Shown here in pieces: positions 51,030-59,988 of a stretch of 64,000 nucleotides of DNA. The stretch is from assembly GCF_024266705.1 (NCBI RefSeq), contig NZ_CP100757.1:372001-436000 (forward strand). The letters are read 5' to 3'. The first letter of the stretch is position 1; every line of letters starts with the position of its first letter. Position numbers and translations under genes: made by a program. This DNA is from Natrinema gelatinilyticum (GTDB taxonomy: Archaea; Halobacteriota; Halobacteria; Halobacteriales; Natrialbaceae). Below the pieces are notes generated by a model. That model did not search any database. It was not told where the DNA came from and saw only the letters and a program-made list of their open reading frames with translations.

Positions 51030-52310
51030 TCATCCCTGCAAGTTGTTCGTGACGTCGGTGGCAGCCTGTTTGATTCCCTCCTCGGGGTCGAGTTGCCCCG
51101 AGTAGATCTGTGCGATCGCCTGGTTCACCGGACGCTTGTAGTTCTCGTTGTTCTCGGTGCTCGGCATGTACGAGAGTTCGCCGTTCTGTGCCATCTCCGA
51201 GAACGTCGAGAGCGTCTTCTCCCAGACGGTCGCACTCCGGAGTTCGCTCGAATCGAGAACGTCCTGGGCGGCGGGCAGATGACCGGCATCGGTTCCCCAC
51301 AACAGGCTGTTCTGTGTGAGCCATTCGGCGGCTTCAGCCGCTGCCTCTTGTTTCTGACCAGTGTTCGGGACGCCGAGCGTGTGGCTGTTGGCCCACGTCT
51401 GCGGTTCCGATTGGCCGGGGGCGACGAATGGCTTCGTCATACCCCAGTCGTAGTCCTGCTGCTGGAGTACGCCGAAGTACCACGTTCCATTGATCGTCAT
51501 GGCAAGATCACCCGAGCGGAATGCTTTCGTCCCGCGGTCGGCGGTCGCGTCGACCTCGTCCCAGTCCCACTCGTTGGCGATGTCGTGGTAGAACTCGGCG
51601 AGAGCGACGCCATCCGCGCCGCCGAAGGCAGCCTCCGTGTTGTCTGCGGTGAGGAACTTGCCACCGCGACCGTGCTGCCACGCGATGAACTGCCGGACGA
51701 AAAACCGGAGATACGGATCGGGATTGAACGCCTGTTTGTCGGTTTCGGCGGTGATCGTGTCGGCGGCCGTTTTCAGCTCCTCGAAGGTCGTCGGTGGACT
51801 CTCGGGATCAAGTCCTGCCTCTTTGAAGATATCCTTGTTATAGTACAGCCCGTTAGGGTGTGTGTCCAGCGGGAGCGCGAGTCGGTTACCGTCGAATTCA
51901 GTTTCCTGCCAGATGGAGTCGACGTACGCGTCGGCGGTTCCATCGCTGAGCAGTCCACCAAGCGGTTGGAGCGCGTCGCTAAATCGCTGAATCTCGGTTG
52001 TGTGAAACACGGCAAGATCGGGCGCGTTGCTCCCGGTCATCGACGTGAACAGTTTGTCGTAGTACTCGTCGAACGGCTGTCGCTGCCGCTCAATCTGGAT
52101 ACTGTCGTGTTCCTCGTTGAACTGGGTGACGAGCGCTTTCATCGCCTCACCATCCCCGCCAGCGAACGGGGTCCAGAACGTGACTGTCCCGTCGGAGCTA
52201 CCGCCACCGCTACCGGTACAGCCTGCAAGGCCGGCGATACCAGCCGCACCTGCTACCTTCATAAACTGGCGTCTACTTGACAGAGTTGCTGCTTGCCACT
52301 TGCTAGACAT
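51030..52310 (-). CDS. Sugar-binding lipoprotein of the ABC importer
   Basis: A solute-binding protein of about 426 residues. The ATG at 52310 gives MSSKWQAATLSSRRQFMKVA with a Tat motif (SRRQFMK) and lipobox GLAGC, whereas the longer frame from 52373 would hide the signal. The mature part has FWTPFAGGDGEAMKALVTQF and GTWYFGVLQQQDYDWGMTKP, as in CUT1 receptors for oligosaccharides. It is the first gene of the minus-strand operon that also holds the permeases and glycosidases. Confidence 0.87.
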   Translation of the reverse strand: MSSKWQAATLSSRRQFMKVAGAAGIAGLAGCTGSGGGSSDGTVTFWTPFAGGDGEAMKALVTQFNEEHDSIQIERQRQPFDEYYDKLFTSMTGSNAPDLAVFHTTEIQRFSDALQPLGGLLSDGTADAYVDSIWQETEFDGNRLALPLDTHPNGLYYNKDIFKEAGLDPESPPTTFEELKTAADTITAETDKQAFNPDPYLRFFVRQFIAWQHGRGGKFLTADNTEAAFGGADGVALAEFYHDIANEWDWDEVDATADRGTKAFRSGDLAMTINGTWYFGVLQQQDYDWGMTKPFVAPGQSEPQTWANSHTLGVPNTGQKQEAAAEAAEWLTQNSLLWGTDAGHLPAAQDVLDSSELRSATVWEKTLSTFSEMAQNGELSYMPSTENNENYKRPVNQAIAQIYSGQLDPEEGIKQAATDVTNNLQG

Positions 52311-52492
52311 CACCGAGACCAGTGAGTAGCATACACTTAAACTTAATTGTTTTTGTTTTTCTTCCGCTGGCAAAAAGTATCACTACCACGTATCACCGGC
52401 GAGAGACGTGATAAGCGGTAGTATTCGAGTTGTGATGAGTCTGTAGAACGCCACGGTTGAGTGGGGCGAGACTATCACGATAGATGGGAAGG

Positions 52493-52500
52493 TATAAATA
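52493..52500 (+). promoter_or_regulatory. TATA box of the sugar ATPase gene
   Basis: TATAAATA lies about 31 bp before the ATG at 52531, in the 220-bp divergent gap between the binding-protein and ATPase genes. Both sides are probably controlled by the IclR-type regulator encoded next to the ATPase. Confidence 0.5.
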
Positions 52501-52530
52501 CGACATAGTGAGACATTGTCATAGCCGCAC

Positions 52531-53658
52531 ATGAGTAGAGTACGCTTCAGCGACGTTGAGAAAATGTACGGAACCATCCGTGCCGTCGAAAAAATAGATT
52601 TAGAGATAGAGGACGGTGAGTTCGTCTCCCTGCTCGGGCCGTCGGGATCCGGCAAGTCGACCGTGCTCAGGATGATCGCCGGCCTCGAAGACATTACCAG
52701 TGGTGAAATTAGCATCGGTGACCGAGTCATCAACGACATTCACCCACGCAACCGTGGTATCGCCATGGTGTTTCAGAACTACGCGCTCTATCCGCACATG
52801 ACGGTTCGGGATAATCTCTCCTACGGACTCAAGTTGACCTCGGACCTGTCGAATAGTACTATCGCCGAGCGGGTCGAAACCGCAGCTGAAATGTTGGGTA
52901 TCGAGGACCATTTGGACAAGAAGCCGTCCGGTCTCTCCGGCGGGCAACAGCAACGCGTCGCCACGGGTCGTGCTATCGTCCGGGAGCCCGAGGTGTTCCT
53001 GATGGACGAGCCGCTATCGAACCTCGACGCGAAGCTGAAGATGCACATGCGGACCGAACTCCAGCGGATTCACGACGAACTCGGGACGACAACCGTCTAC
53101 GTGACCCACGATCAGGAGGAGGCGATGACGATGTCCGACCGGATCGTCATCCTCGCCGAGGGCGTCCTTCAGCAGGTTGGGACGCCCGACGAGATATACA
53201 ATCGTCCCGCCAACCTGTTCGTCGCGGACTTCATCGGGAGTCCGGCGATGAACCTCTTCGATGTCCGTCTCGATGGGGCATCGCTCGCGGGCGAGGGCTT
53301 CGAGTACAAGCTCTCGAATGGGACCGTCGAGACCGTCCGGGACTCGACGACGACCTCAGATCTGAAACTCGGCGTGCGGCCAGAGGACCTCAGCATCCTG
53401 GAGTCGCCGACCGAACAAACCATCCAAGCGACGGTCGACGTCGTCGAGCCGGTCGGCAGTGACAACTACATCTATGCGCAACTCGCCGGACAGGAGTTGA
53501 CGATCCGCGTCCCGGCCGATGTAAAGCCCGGGGTCGGTGACACGGTCTCCGTCCAGTTCGACGAGGACGACATCCACCTGTTCGATACGGAAACGGAACG
53601 GAACGTGTTCGCACAGCCGGAACGTACGACGACCCAGACAGCCGAATCAGCCTTGTAG
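52531..53658 (+). CDS. Sugar ABC transporter ATPase, MalK/UgpC type
   Basis: A 375-aa ATPase with Walker A GPSGSGKSTVLRM, Q-loop MVFQNYALYPHMT, signature LSGGQQQRVATGRA, Walker B VFLMDEPLSNLDAKL and H-loop THDQEEAMTMSDR. The C-terminal OB/TOBE domain has KLGVRPEDLSIL. It energises the divergent permease and receptor genes. Confidence 0.89.
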   Translation: MSRVRFSDVEKMYGTIRAVEKIDLEIEDGEFVSLLGPSGSGKSTVLRMIAGLEDITSGEISIGDRVINDIHPRNRGIAMVFQNYALYPHMTVRDNLSYGLKLTSDLSNSTIAERVETAAEMLGIEDHLDKKPSGLSGGQQQRVATGRAIVREPEVFLMDEPLSNLDAKLKMHMRTELQRIHDELGTTTVYVTHDQEEAMTMSDRIVILAEGVLQQVGTPDEIYNRPANLFVADFIGSPAMNLFDVRLDGASLAGEGFEYKLSNGTVETVRDSTTTSDLKLGVRPEDLSILESPTEQTIQATVDVVEPVGSDNYIYAQLAGQELTIRVPADVKPGVGDTVSVQFDEDDIHLFDTETERNVFAQPERTTTQTAESAL

Positions 53659-53673
53659 TTCTCGCCAGCCTCG

Positions 53674-54642
53674 TTATTCGACGTAGATCGAGTTCAGTTC
53701 GATGACGTTCGCCGCACCCTTGACCAGTTCCGGGATTTGCCTCTCGAGTCGGTCGCCCTGCATCCGGCTCTTTGGCGCTGCGATGCTAACTGCTCCGTGT
53801 AGCGGGCCACTCTCGCAGGAAACCGATGCTGCGACACACCGCAGCCCTGGTTTCGCTTCCTCCATATCCAGTGCGTATCCCCGTTCTCTGATGTCCCCGA
53901 GCGAGTCGAACAGCGCCTCACGGTCGGTGATCGTGTGCTCAGTAAACGAAGCAAGTCCGTGCCGGTCGACGATTCGCCGGACGCGTTCGTCGGATAGTTC
54001 GGCGAGGATCGCCTTTCCGAGGCCACTGATATGCATCGGTTCACGGAGTCCGATCTCGTGTGTCGTCTGAATCGCATCCTCCCCGTGTGCCTTGTAAAGC
54101 AGGACGTTCTGTCCATGCTCGATCACACTGAACAAGGCGAGTTCCCCGCTTTCGGCCGCAAGCTTGTCGACCTCCTCGGCGACGATGTCGAAGATTCCGG
54201 TGTTGTACTTGACACGCTCACCGATATCGAGATACTTGAGTCCGTTTCGATACGTGCCGTCTTGCTCAACGACGTACGCTAACTCTTCGAGTCGATCGAG
54301 GTATGCGGTCACCGCGGACACGGATCGATCTGTCGATGCAGCGACTTCTTCGGGAGTCGCGCTATCCATCTCGTTTAGGGTCTCGATTATCTCGAAGACA
54401 GGGCCGACGCCACGGACGTTCTGTGTCGTTGGTCTGTAGGTTCCGTCGACGTTCGTCACCCGATCAGCCTCGACCAACGTAGCCAGATGTCGATGAACGG
54501 CGCTTTTCGAAGTGCCGAGGGCGTCTGCGAGTTCCGTGACACCACTTTGCCCGTGGGTTTCGAGATACGCTAGAATCTCGAAAGCGGTCTCGACAGCTTG
54601 TACGGTTCGAGGCGCCTTCCCAGCCCTCTCGTCTGAAGACAT
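53674..54642 (-). CDS. IclR-family regulator with two N-terminal HTH domains
   Basis: A 322-aa protein, about 65 residues longer than ordinary IclR proteins. The first winged helix (about 13-67) has VQAVETAFEILAYLETHGQS and LADALGTSKSAVHRHLATLV. A second HTH (about 80-135) reads DSATPEEVAASTDRSVSAVT, then YLDRLEELAYVVEQDGTYRN. The effector domain (about 145-320) follows with ISGLGKAILAEL and CVAASVSCESGPLHGAVSI. It is convergent with the sugar ATPase gene, so a catabolic operon regulator sensing a sugar or keto-deoxy acid is likely. Confidence 0.83.
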   Translation of the reverse strand: MSSDERAGKAPRTVQAVETAFEILAYLETHGQSGVTELADALGTSKSAVHRHLATLVEADRVTNVDGTYRPTTQNVRGVGPVFEIIETLNEMDSATPEEVAASTDRSVSAVTAYLDRLEELAYVVEQDGTYRNGLKYLDIGERVKYNTGIFDIVAEEVDKLAAESGELALFSVIEHGQNVLLYKAHGEDAIQTTHEIGLREPMHISGLGKAILAELSDERVRRIVDRHGLASFTEHTITDREALFDSLGDIRERGYALDMEEAKPGLRCVAASVSCESGPLHGAVSIAAPKSRMQGDRLERQIPELVKGAANVIELNSIYVE

Positions 54643-54843
54643 ACGTATACGTTACAATCGTTGATGATATACTTTTCCCATAGGAGAACAGCATGCCAGT
54701 TTGTCCCCCCATGCAGAACGATGAGAGTCTGTGTTCCGCTATATAGGCCACTATTCCAGTATGTTCTCCAGGGTTTCCAATAGCGAGTGCACTATTTTTA
54801 CATCGCGCGGAGCGCTACCGATGGAGCAGGCGATTGAAACCGG
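54643..54843. other. Intergenic region upstream of the IclR-type gene
   Basis: A 201-bp stretch with AT-rich runs but no clear gene or repeat. It should contain the regulator promoter near its left end. Confidence 0.35.
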
Positions 54844-55935
54844 CTACCGGATAGCTGACTCGAAGTCGTCGAGGACTCGGAGGGCGTCAGCGATTCGCTC
54901 CGCCGAGATGTCGGTCGGCTCATTCGCCATCGGTCCCGCAGAGTCAGCAGCGACGCGTCCGACTTCTAGCAGTTCTTCGCTAGAGGGATCGCTCACGCCG
55001 AGATCGGCAAGCCCGGTCGGTAGTCCGACCGACGTGGCAAAAGTCACGACATCGTCGATAGTCCTGTCGGTCGCTCCTTCGAGGACCAATTGTGCCAGCA
55101 ATCCGACCGTTACCTTCTCGCCGTGTGTCGCTGAACTAGCACCAGGGAGGGTTGTCAGGCCATCGTGAACCGCGTGTGCTGCTGCCAATCCGCCGTTCTC
55201 GAAGCCGAGTCCGCTCAGTAGGATGATAGCTTCCGTGACGGCTTCGACGCTTTCGGTCACCGATCCCGATTCAACCCCCCGAACCGCCCCCGTGGCGTGC
55301 TCGCGGAGCAGTCGATAACACGTTCGCGCGAGCGCACGACCCGTGTAGGTCGGGCGATCGTCGAACACCGTCGTCCCGCCGCTTTCCCACGTCGTCTTCG
55401 CCTCGTACCACGTCGCCAACGCGTCCCCGATCCCAGAGAGGAACCAGTGGGTCGGTGCTTCCGCGATGACGGCCGTATCGACCAACACGAACTCCGGATG
55501 ACGGCAGTGCGTTTCGGCATCGGCGAACGCCCCATCCTCTCCATAAACGATCGAGATGCTGCTGGTTGGTGAATCGTTCGACGCGATCGTCGGTACCGTG
55601 CCGACCGGTACGTCGAGTCGAGCAGCGACCGATTTTGCCGTGTCGAGGGATTTACCGCCGCCGATGCCGACGACAACGTCCGCGCCGGATCGCGCCGTAG
55701 CGGCGGTTAACCGGTCTATCTCGTCGGCGCTGCACTCACCCCCGAACCTCCCACGCTCGAACGTTCCAGCAGTGGCGTCGAAGCTCTTTTCGACCGTCTC
55801 TGACGTCAGTTCCCAGACCGTGTCGTCGGCAACCATGAACGCTGAGGTCCCATGTTGCACTGCCTGATCGCCAAGTTGGGCCAACACGCCCGCTGACTGG
55901 GTGTACCGACCAGGCGCGGCGAATGTCCGTTTCAT
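54844..55935 (-). CDS. Iron-containing alcohol dehydrogenase, glycerol-dehydrogenase-like
   Basis: A 363-aa protein. Nucleotide binding is seen in VVVGIGGGKSLDTAKSVAAR and TIASNDSPTSSISIVY. Metal ligands are GIGDALATWYEAK (Asp), AAHAVHDGLTTL (His) and ATHGEKVTVGLLAQL (His), the pattern of GldA-type enzymes. The ATG at 55935 gives the family start MKRTFAAPGRYTQSAGVLAQ; an upstream in-frame ATG at 55965 adds ten residues without similarity. It could reduce or oxidise a C3 product of sugar breakdown such as glyceraldehyde or glycerol. Confidence 0.83.
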   Translation of the reverse strand: MKRTFAAPGRYTQSAGVLAQLGDQAVQHGTSAFMVADDTVWELTSETVEKSFDATAGTFERGRFGGECSADEIDRLTAATARSGADVVVGIGGGKSLDTAKSVAARLDVPVGTVPTIASNDSPTSSISIVYGEDGAFADAETHCRHPEFVLVDTAVIAEAPTHWFLSGIGDALATWYEAKTTWESGGTTVFDDRPTYTGRALARTCYRLLREHATGAVRGVESGSVTESVEAVTEAIILLSGLGFENGGLAAAHAVHDGLTTLPGASSATHGEKVTVGLLAQLVLEGATDRTIDDVVTFATSVGLPTGLADLGVSDPSSEELLEVGRVAADSAGPMANEPTDISAERIADALRVLDDFESAIR

Positions 55936-56108
55936 ACCGGTGAGTCTCAGTGTCATCCTCTTCAATGTATGGTATCAATTCGATCCTGAAGCGTCGACCG
56001 AGCCGACAGTCGCGCTACCGACTACGAGATCCGATTGAACCCTGTGCCCGGAACACCGCAATTTTTCGAATTTCGAGAACGTCTATCACATGATAGGATG
56101 GCGACGGC

Positions 56109-56162
56109 GGTTGGGACACCACTAGTACCGTCCCAGGTTGGGACACCACTAGTACCGTCTCA
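56109..56162. repeat. Tandem 27-bp direct repeat upstream of the rdfA-like gene
   Basis: Two adjacent copies containing ACACCACTAGTACCGTC differ at one of 27 positions (56109-56135 and 56136-56162). They lie 75 bp before the ATG at 56237. A separate 15-bp palindrome CTTAGATATACTAAG sits at 56218-56232. Both could be operator sites for the downstream pair. Confidence 0.65.
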
Positions 56163-56236
56163 GAATGTGGATCTGTGAGCAGTCTACCGCCGAGAGCACA
56201 AAGTTTAGGAAAGCAGACTTAGATATACTAAGAGTG

Positions 56237-56875
56237 ATGCCATCAGAGCACTGTTGTAAAGTCGACCGCGTTCGTGCTGCCCACGGTATTTCACCACCGA
56301 GCCGTATGGATGGGGATCTTGACTCATATCTCGTCGCCAGATGGATTGGCGAAGGCGAGACCGAACCGGCCGGCGTTCGCACGCTTTCGGAGTGGTTCAA
56401 CAAGCAGGTCCTCAAGAAGATCTATCGTGACCACGGGCGCTCCGATTCGAGTATTCGTCTCAATTCGGATTACGAAGCGCTGCAGGGCGATGACATCCCG
56501 GAGCACGAACGAGCGGAACTCGTCTCGGAACTGGCCGACGATGGCATCGATAGTGAGGTCACGACGAAGCAGTTTATCGGCAAAAGTACACTGTCACGCC
56601 ATCTAAAAGGGTGTCTCGACGCGACGAAGGAAACACCCGAAGCGGAGACTGAATGGGAGATCGACCGGGTCCGCGTCACGACCAACACGTACCGATCCCA
56701 TCTGGAATCGGCACTGCAGTCACTCGGAAACAAAGATCAGATTAGTGGTGTCGACGAGGCAGAGTTGCAGATCCAGGCCTACCTCTCCTGTCCGGAGTGC
56801 CCGGCTCGTGTCACCGTTGAACGGGCGTACGAGCGTGGGTATGTCTGTGCCGACCATCGTGACGACTCGGCATGA
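56237..56875 (+). CDS. RdfA-like protein (rod-determining factor family)
   Basis: A 212-aa protein with the family pattern: CCKVDRVRAAHGI at the start, DSYLVARWIGEGETEPAGVR, TLSEWFNKQVLKKIYRDHGR, then TKQFIGKSTLSRHLKGCLD, and a C-terminal zinc-binding block CPECPARVTVERAYERGYVC. RdfA with an SMC-like partner affects cell shape in Haloferax; many paralogues exist with unknown roles. The ATG at 56237 is preferred, since upstream codons are not conserved. It is followed after 53 bp by the SMC-like gene, as in other such pairs. Confidence 0.75.
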   Translation: MPSEHCCKVDRVRAAHGISPPSRMDGDLDSYLVARWIGEGETEPAGVRTLSEWFNKQVLKKIYRDHGRSDSSIRLNSDYEALQGDDIPEHERAELVSELADDGIDSEVTTKQFIGKSTLSRHLKGCLDATKETPEAETEWEIDRVRVTTNTYRSHLESALQSLGNKDQISGVDEAELQIQAYLSCPECPARVTVERAYERGYVCADHRDDSA

Positions 56876-56928
56876 TCGGGACGAATCCCAGCTAGGCGAC
56901 CAATTTAAGTCATCACTCTCCAGTACTG

Positions 56929-58767
56929 ATGTATATGTGGAAACTCGACATTACAAATATTTCCGGGATCCGCGACGGCGAACCGACCGTCAAGCCCGGA
57001 ATCAACGCTGTCCAGGCGAGTAATTGGCAGGGCAAAACGTCGCTGGTAACCGCAATCAGAACAGTACTCGGTGGGTCAGTCACGTCGACAACGCTCACTG
57101 ACGGTGCGGACGCCGGTCGCGTTCGGCTGCAGACACCCGATTCAGACCAGGTGTACGAGCGCCGTCTCCAGCGGACCGACAGGACCGTTACCGCGGATGG
57201 ACAGCCGTATCTCACTGACGAACAACATCAGGCCGCTGCCGAATTGTTTGCCTTTCTGGACGAGCGTAACCGGATTCGAACCGCTGTTCGCGAGGGCGAA
57301 GATCTGACACCGCATCTCATCGAACCCTTGGAACGAGAGGACATCGAGGGGCAGATCAGGCGTCTCAAATCCGAACGAGAATCAGTCGACTCAGAACTCG
57401 AACGGGCTCGACAGGCAGCCGAGAAACTGCCGGCGAAAACAGAAGCGATCAGTCGGCTGGAAACCGAGCTTGCGGAGTTGGAGGCAGAACTCGACGAACT
57501 GGAAGGGGATACCACGGATAGTGGTGAGCAGACAGAGTTGCGCGAGGAACTCACACAGGCCCGACGCGAGCGGGAACGGGTCAGCCAGCGGATCAACCGA
57601 CTCGAAGGAAAAATCGAGTCGTTGGAATCACAGATCGAGGACAAAGAGAGCGTCCTAGAAGACCTGACGGTATCTGTTGCACCCGGCCTATCCGGGAAGC
57701 TAGAACAAAAGCAGACCGCACTCCGAGAACTCGATCAGGAGATCGAAACGCTAGAGGCACTGTACAACGCCACGAAACAAGTACTTGATAAGGGACTTCT
57801 TGACGTCGTCGCGGATGTGGACCGTCGGATCGACAGTGATCATTTGACCTGCTGGGTCTGTGGCAGCGACTCCACACGCGACGACATCGAACGACAGATG
57901 GACGGGCTGAGTGATGGAATCTCCGACCGTCGGGAGCAGCACTCAGAGCTTCAATCGACGGTGTCCGATCTCCAGGACAAACAGCGCGAAACCGAGCAAA
58001 AGCGTCGGCGGAAACGATCGCTCGAAGATGGATTGGATGCGCTCCAGACGAATCTGGTCGACTCTCGAGAGGAGTTAACGCACGCGAAAAAGGAACTGGC
58101 GGCGCACGACGAACGTATCGACACACTGGAAAGCCGCGTGCAGGAAACCGGCGACCGACGGAAGTCACTCGACCAAGAGATCGCACGGACGGAGACGAAA
58201 CTAGAGCGGCATCGTACAGAACAGACACAACTGGAATCCCAGGCACAACAGCGTGAGCAACTCCAGGAGAGACTTAGTTCTCTTTCCGAGAAAATAGACG
58301 ACCTGCGATCGCGCCGTGACCGAGTGATCAGGACGGCACGTACAGCGTTCGATGAGGCGCTCGAAGACGTCGTCGCCAAGTTCAATCCAAGCTTCGAGCA
58401 TGCGCGTCTGAAAAATCACGTCGACCCCGACTCGGGAGGGACTCAACGACTAGAACTGATCATTGTTCGAGACGGCCGCGAGATTTCTGTCGATGCACTC
58501 TCGGAAGGTGAGGTGGAGTTGATTGGACTCATCGCGACACTTGCCGGCCACGAAGCGTTCGACGTCGCTGATCAGGTTCCGTGTATCCTCCTCGACGATC
58601 TCGGCGGACTGGCCAGCGAACACGTTCACACCCTCGTCACCTATCTCGAAGCCCGAACGGACTACCTCGTCACGACTGCCTACCCCGAGGCTGGCGAGTT
58701 CGATGGACACGTGCTCTCGCCGGACGACTGGGACGTCGTTTCGGATCACGTCGACCAGCCTGCGTAA
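56929..58767 (+). CDS. Archaea-specific SMC/Rad50-like ATPase
   Basis: A 612-aa protein. The N-terminal half ATPase has a modified Walker A ASNWQGKTSLV (residues 30-40). Long charged coiled coils flank a zinc hook LTCWVCGSD (Cys308, Cys311). The C-terminal half has the signature region ALSEGEVELIGLIATLAG and Walker B VPCILLDDLGGLAS. The overall plan is that of Rad50-like proteins at half size. It is paired with the rdfA-like gene and so likely belongs to the halo-specific SMC-related group that partners RdfA, working in chromosome or cell-shape organisation or in a plasmid-borne variant. Confidence 0.85.
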   Translation: MYMWKLDITNISGIRDGEPTVKPGINAVQASNWQGKTSLVTAIRTVLGGSVTSTTLTDGADAGRVRLQTPDSDQVYERRLQRTDRTVTADGQPYLTDEQHQAAAELFAFLDERNRIRTAVREGEDLTPHLIEPLEREDIEGQIRRLKSERESVDSELERARQAAEKLPAKTEAISRLETELAELEAELDELEGDTTDSGEQTELREELTQARRERERVSQRINRLEGKIESLESQIEDKESVLEDLTVSVAPGLSGKLEQKQTALRELDQEIETLEALYNATKQVLDKGLLDVVADVDRRIDSDHLTCWVCGSDSTRDDIERQMDGLSDGISDRREQHSELQSTVSDLQDKQRETEQKRRRKRSLEDGLDALQTNLVDSREELTHAKKELAAHDERIDTLESRVQETGDRRKSLDQEIARTETKLERHRTEQTQLESQAQQREQLQERLSSLSEKIDDLRSRRDRVIRTARTAFDEALEDVVAKFNPSFEHARLKNHVDPDSGGTQRLELIIVRDGREISVDALSEGEVELIGLIATLAGHEAFDVADQVPCILLDDLGGLASEHVHTLVTYLEARTDYLVTTAYPEAGEFDGHVLSPDDWDVVSDHVDQPA

Positions 58768-59262
58768 CTGCGAGGAGTCCTCGATACGCAAGAATTTGTG
58801 TTGACGCTCGGTGGTCCCGTCGACGACAGCGGGGGTTTCAATATTATACTCAAGATCTAGCCGACGTTTTCAGCGTCTGACACCCTCGGTCGACGGCTTC
58901 AGCGACTTCGCTGAGGTCCCTGCGGACGTTGACAACACGAGAGGTGAGCGGACCACAACCGACTCAATTGGTGGCCAGTTGCGGTCCTGTTCTCGATGCG
59001 AGAACGCATTCGAGAGTGGCCGAGCCTATCGGATAAAAGACCATCCGTGCGGGTGTTACTCTCACGTTCGGTCAGACCGTGCGGTGAAAACCGGGTTTTG
59101 TATCCCCAATACGGGTGCTGTCCGCTGGAAACGAGAGGCAAACCGACAGTCTGGTAGTCCGTGTGACAACCCGTCAATGAAGCCTGTTCACGACACGAGA
59201 ACAGCGACAGTAAGCGGAGGTCCACCTCAGTAGATGTCGCGGCGCTGGTGACGGGAATTGTT
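58768..59262. other. Gene-poor gap with a possible small zinc-motif frame
   Basis: A plus-strand frame at about 58811-59233 contains SCSRCENAFESGRAYRIKD then HPCGCYSH, a CxxC...CxC pattern that could bind zinc. The rest of the frame is low in acidic residues and looks like shadow coding. On the minus strand a short end LSEVAEAVDRGCQTLKTSA (near 58858-58930) looks like a C-terminal protein scrap. Neither can be assigned. Confidence 0.25.
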
Positions 59263-59636
59263 CAGACAAGAAGGTTCAAGCAGTATGCATAGCTCTGTAG
59301 CCAGGTTTCAGCAGTTGCTGGATCGACCGTTCTGAAACAGTTTCCAAGCGAGAAGGTTCGTCGTATTGCTACTTGAAAGACACGTTTGACTGCGTTCCGA
59401 TTTCCGTGGAGTTCATATCGAAATCGGAGCCCGTGGTGGTGGAGTGCGGCGTGTAACCACGGTGTAGAATCGACGAGAAATACGACGTCTCCGACGCCGT
59501 GTTTCTCGGAGAGTCCGGAATGGAAGATCGACGTAACAGCGGTATTTTGTGTTTGAAACAGCCGTGCGTGCAGAAATTCGTTAGTTTCAGGATCGACTGA
59601 AGCATACAGCCAGTAGCGATGACCGGCGAGTTACAG
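59263..59636 (-). pseudogene. IS6-family transposase relic (C-terminal DDE part)
   Basis: An open minus-strand frame without a start codon reads HRYWLYASVDPETNEFLHAR, VGDVVFLVDSTPWLHAALHH and HGNRNAVKRVFQ, ending DPATAETWLQSYAYCLNLLV. This matches the haloarchaeal IS6-type transposase from just after the first catalytic Asp to the end; the Glu of the third motif (usually VERVF) reads VKRVF. The N-terminal third and both ends are missing. Dead element. Confidence 0.7.
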
Positions 59637-59772
59637 CCCACAGGCGGTAACTATACTTTTTGCACCTAATTGTGGACGGTGGATCGAGCCCGTTCAAGAC
59701 GAATATATAGATTATAGATATAATAGCGGAAATGATGTGTCATACAGTTGGAATTGGATACTGAGGCGCATT

Positions 59773-59985
59773 AGCTCGCGCGGTGTCCCTTCTGGAAGGT
59801 CTCTTTGTCGGCCGGCATCTGGATCTTCGTCGTGGATTTGACCACGATAGCTTTGAGGTTCCTGTTGCCCATCACGCAGCCAGTTCCGCCGCGGCCCGAG
59901 GCGCAGTCGTCCTCGTTTACATGGAGTGCAGGAGAAAGCCCGCGACTGTAGTCGTGTGGAGGACGTCAAGTCCCGGTGAAACCCG
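59773..59985 (-). pseudogene. Fragment of an aldehyde ferredoxin oxidoreductase gene
   Basis: The minus strand reads DYSRGLSPALHVNEDDCASG and then RGGTGCVMGNRNLKAIVVKS, ending ADKETFQKGHRAS and a TAA. GRGG-x-G-x-VMG-x-xNLKAIVV is the tungstopterin-binding N-terminal block of AOR-family enzymes. Only about 60 codons survive, placed 3' of lipA and next to an IS6 relic, so an insertion-linked deletion is likely. Confidence 0.65.
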
Positions 59986-59988
59986 TCG

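Noticed and set aside
58811..59233. 140-codon plus-strand frame as a zinc-finger protein
   Set aside because: Only a short CxxC...CxC stretch looks protein-like. The rest lacks the acidic bias of neighbouring genes, and no start signal is evident. Kept only as a note on the gap.
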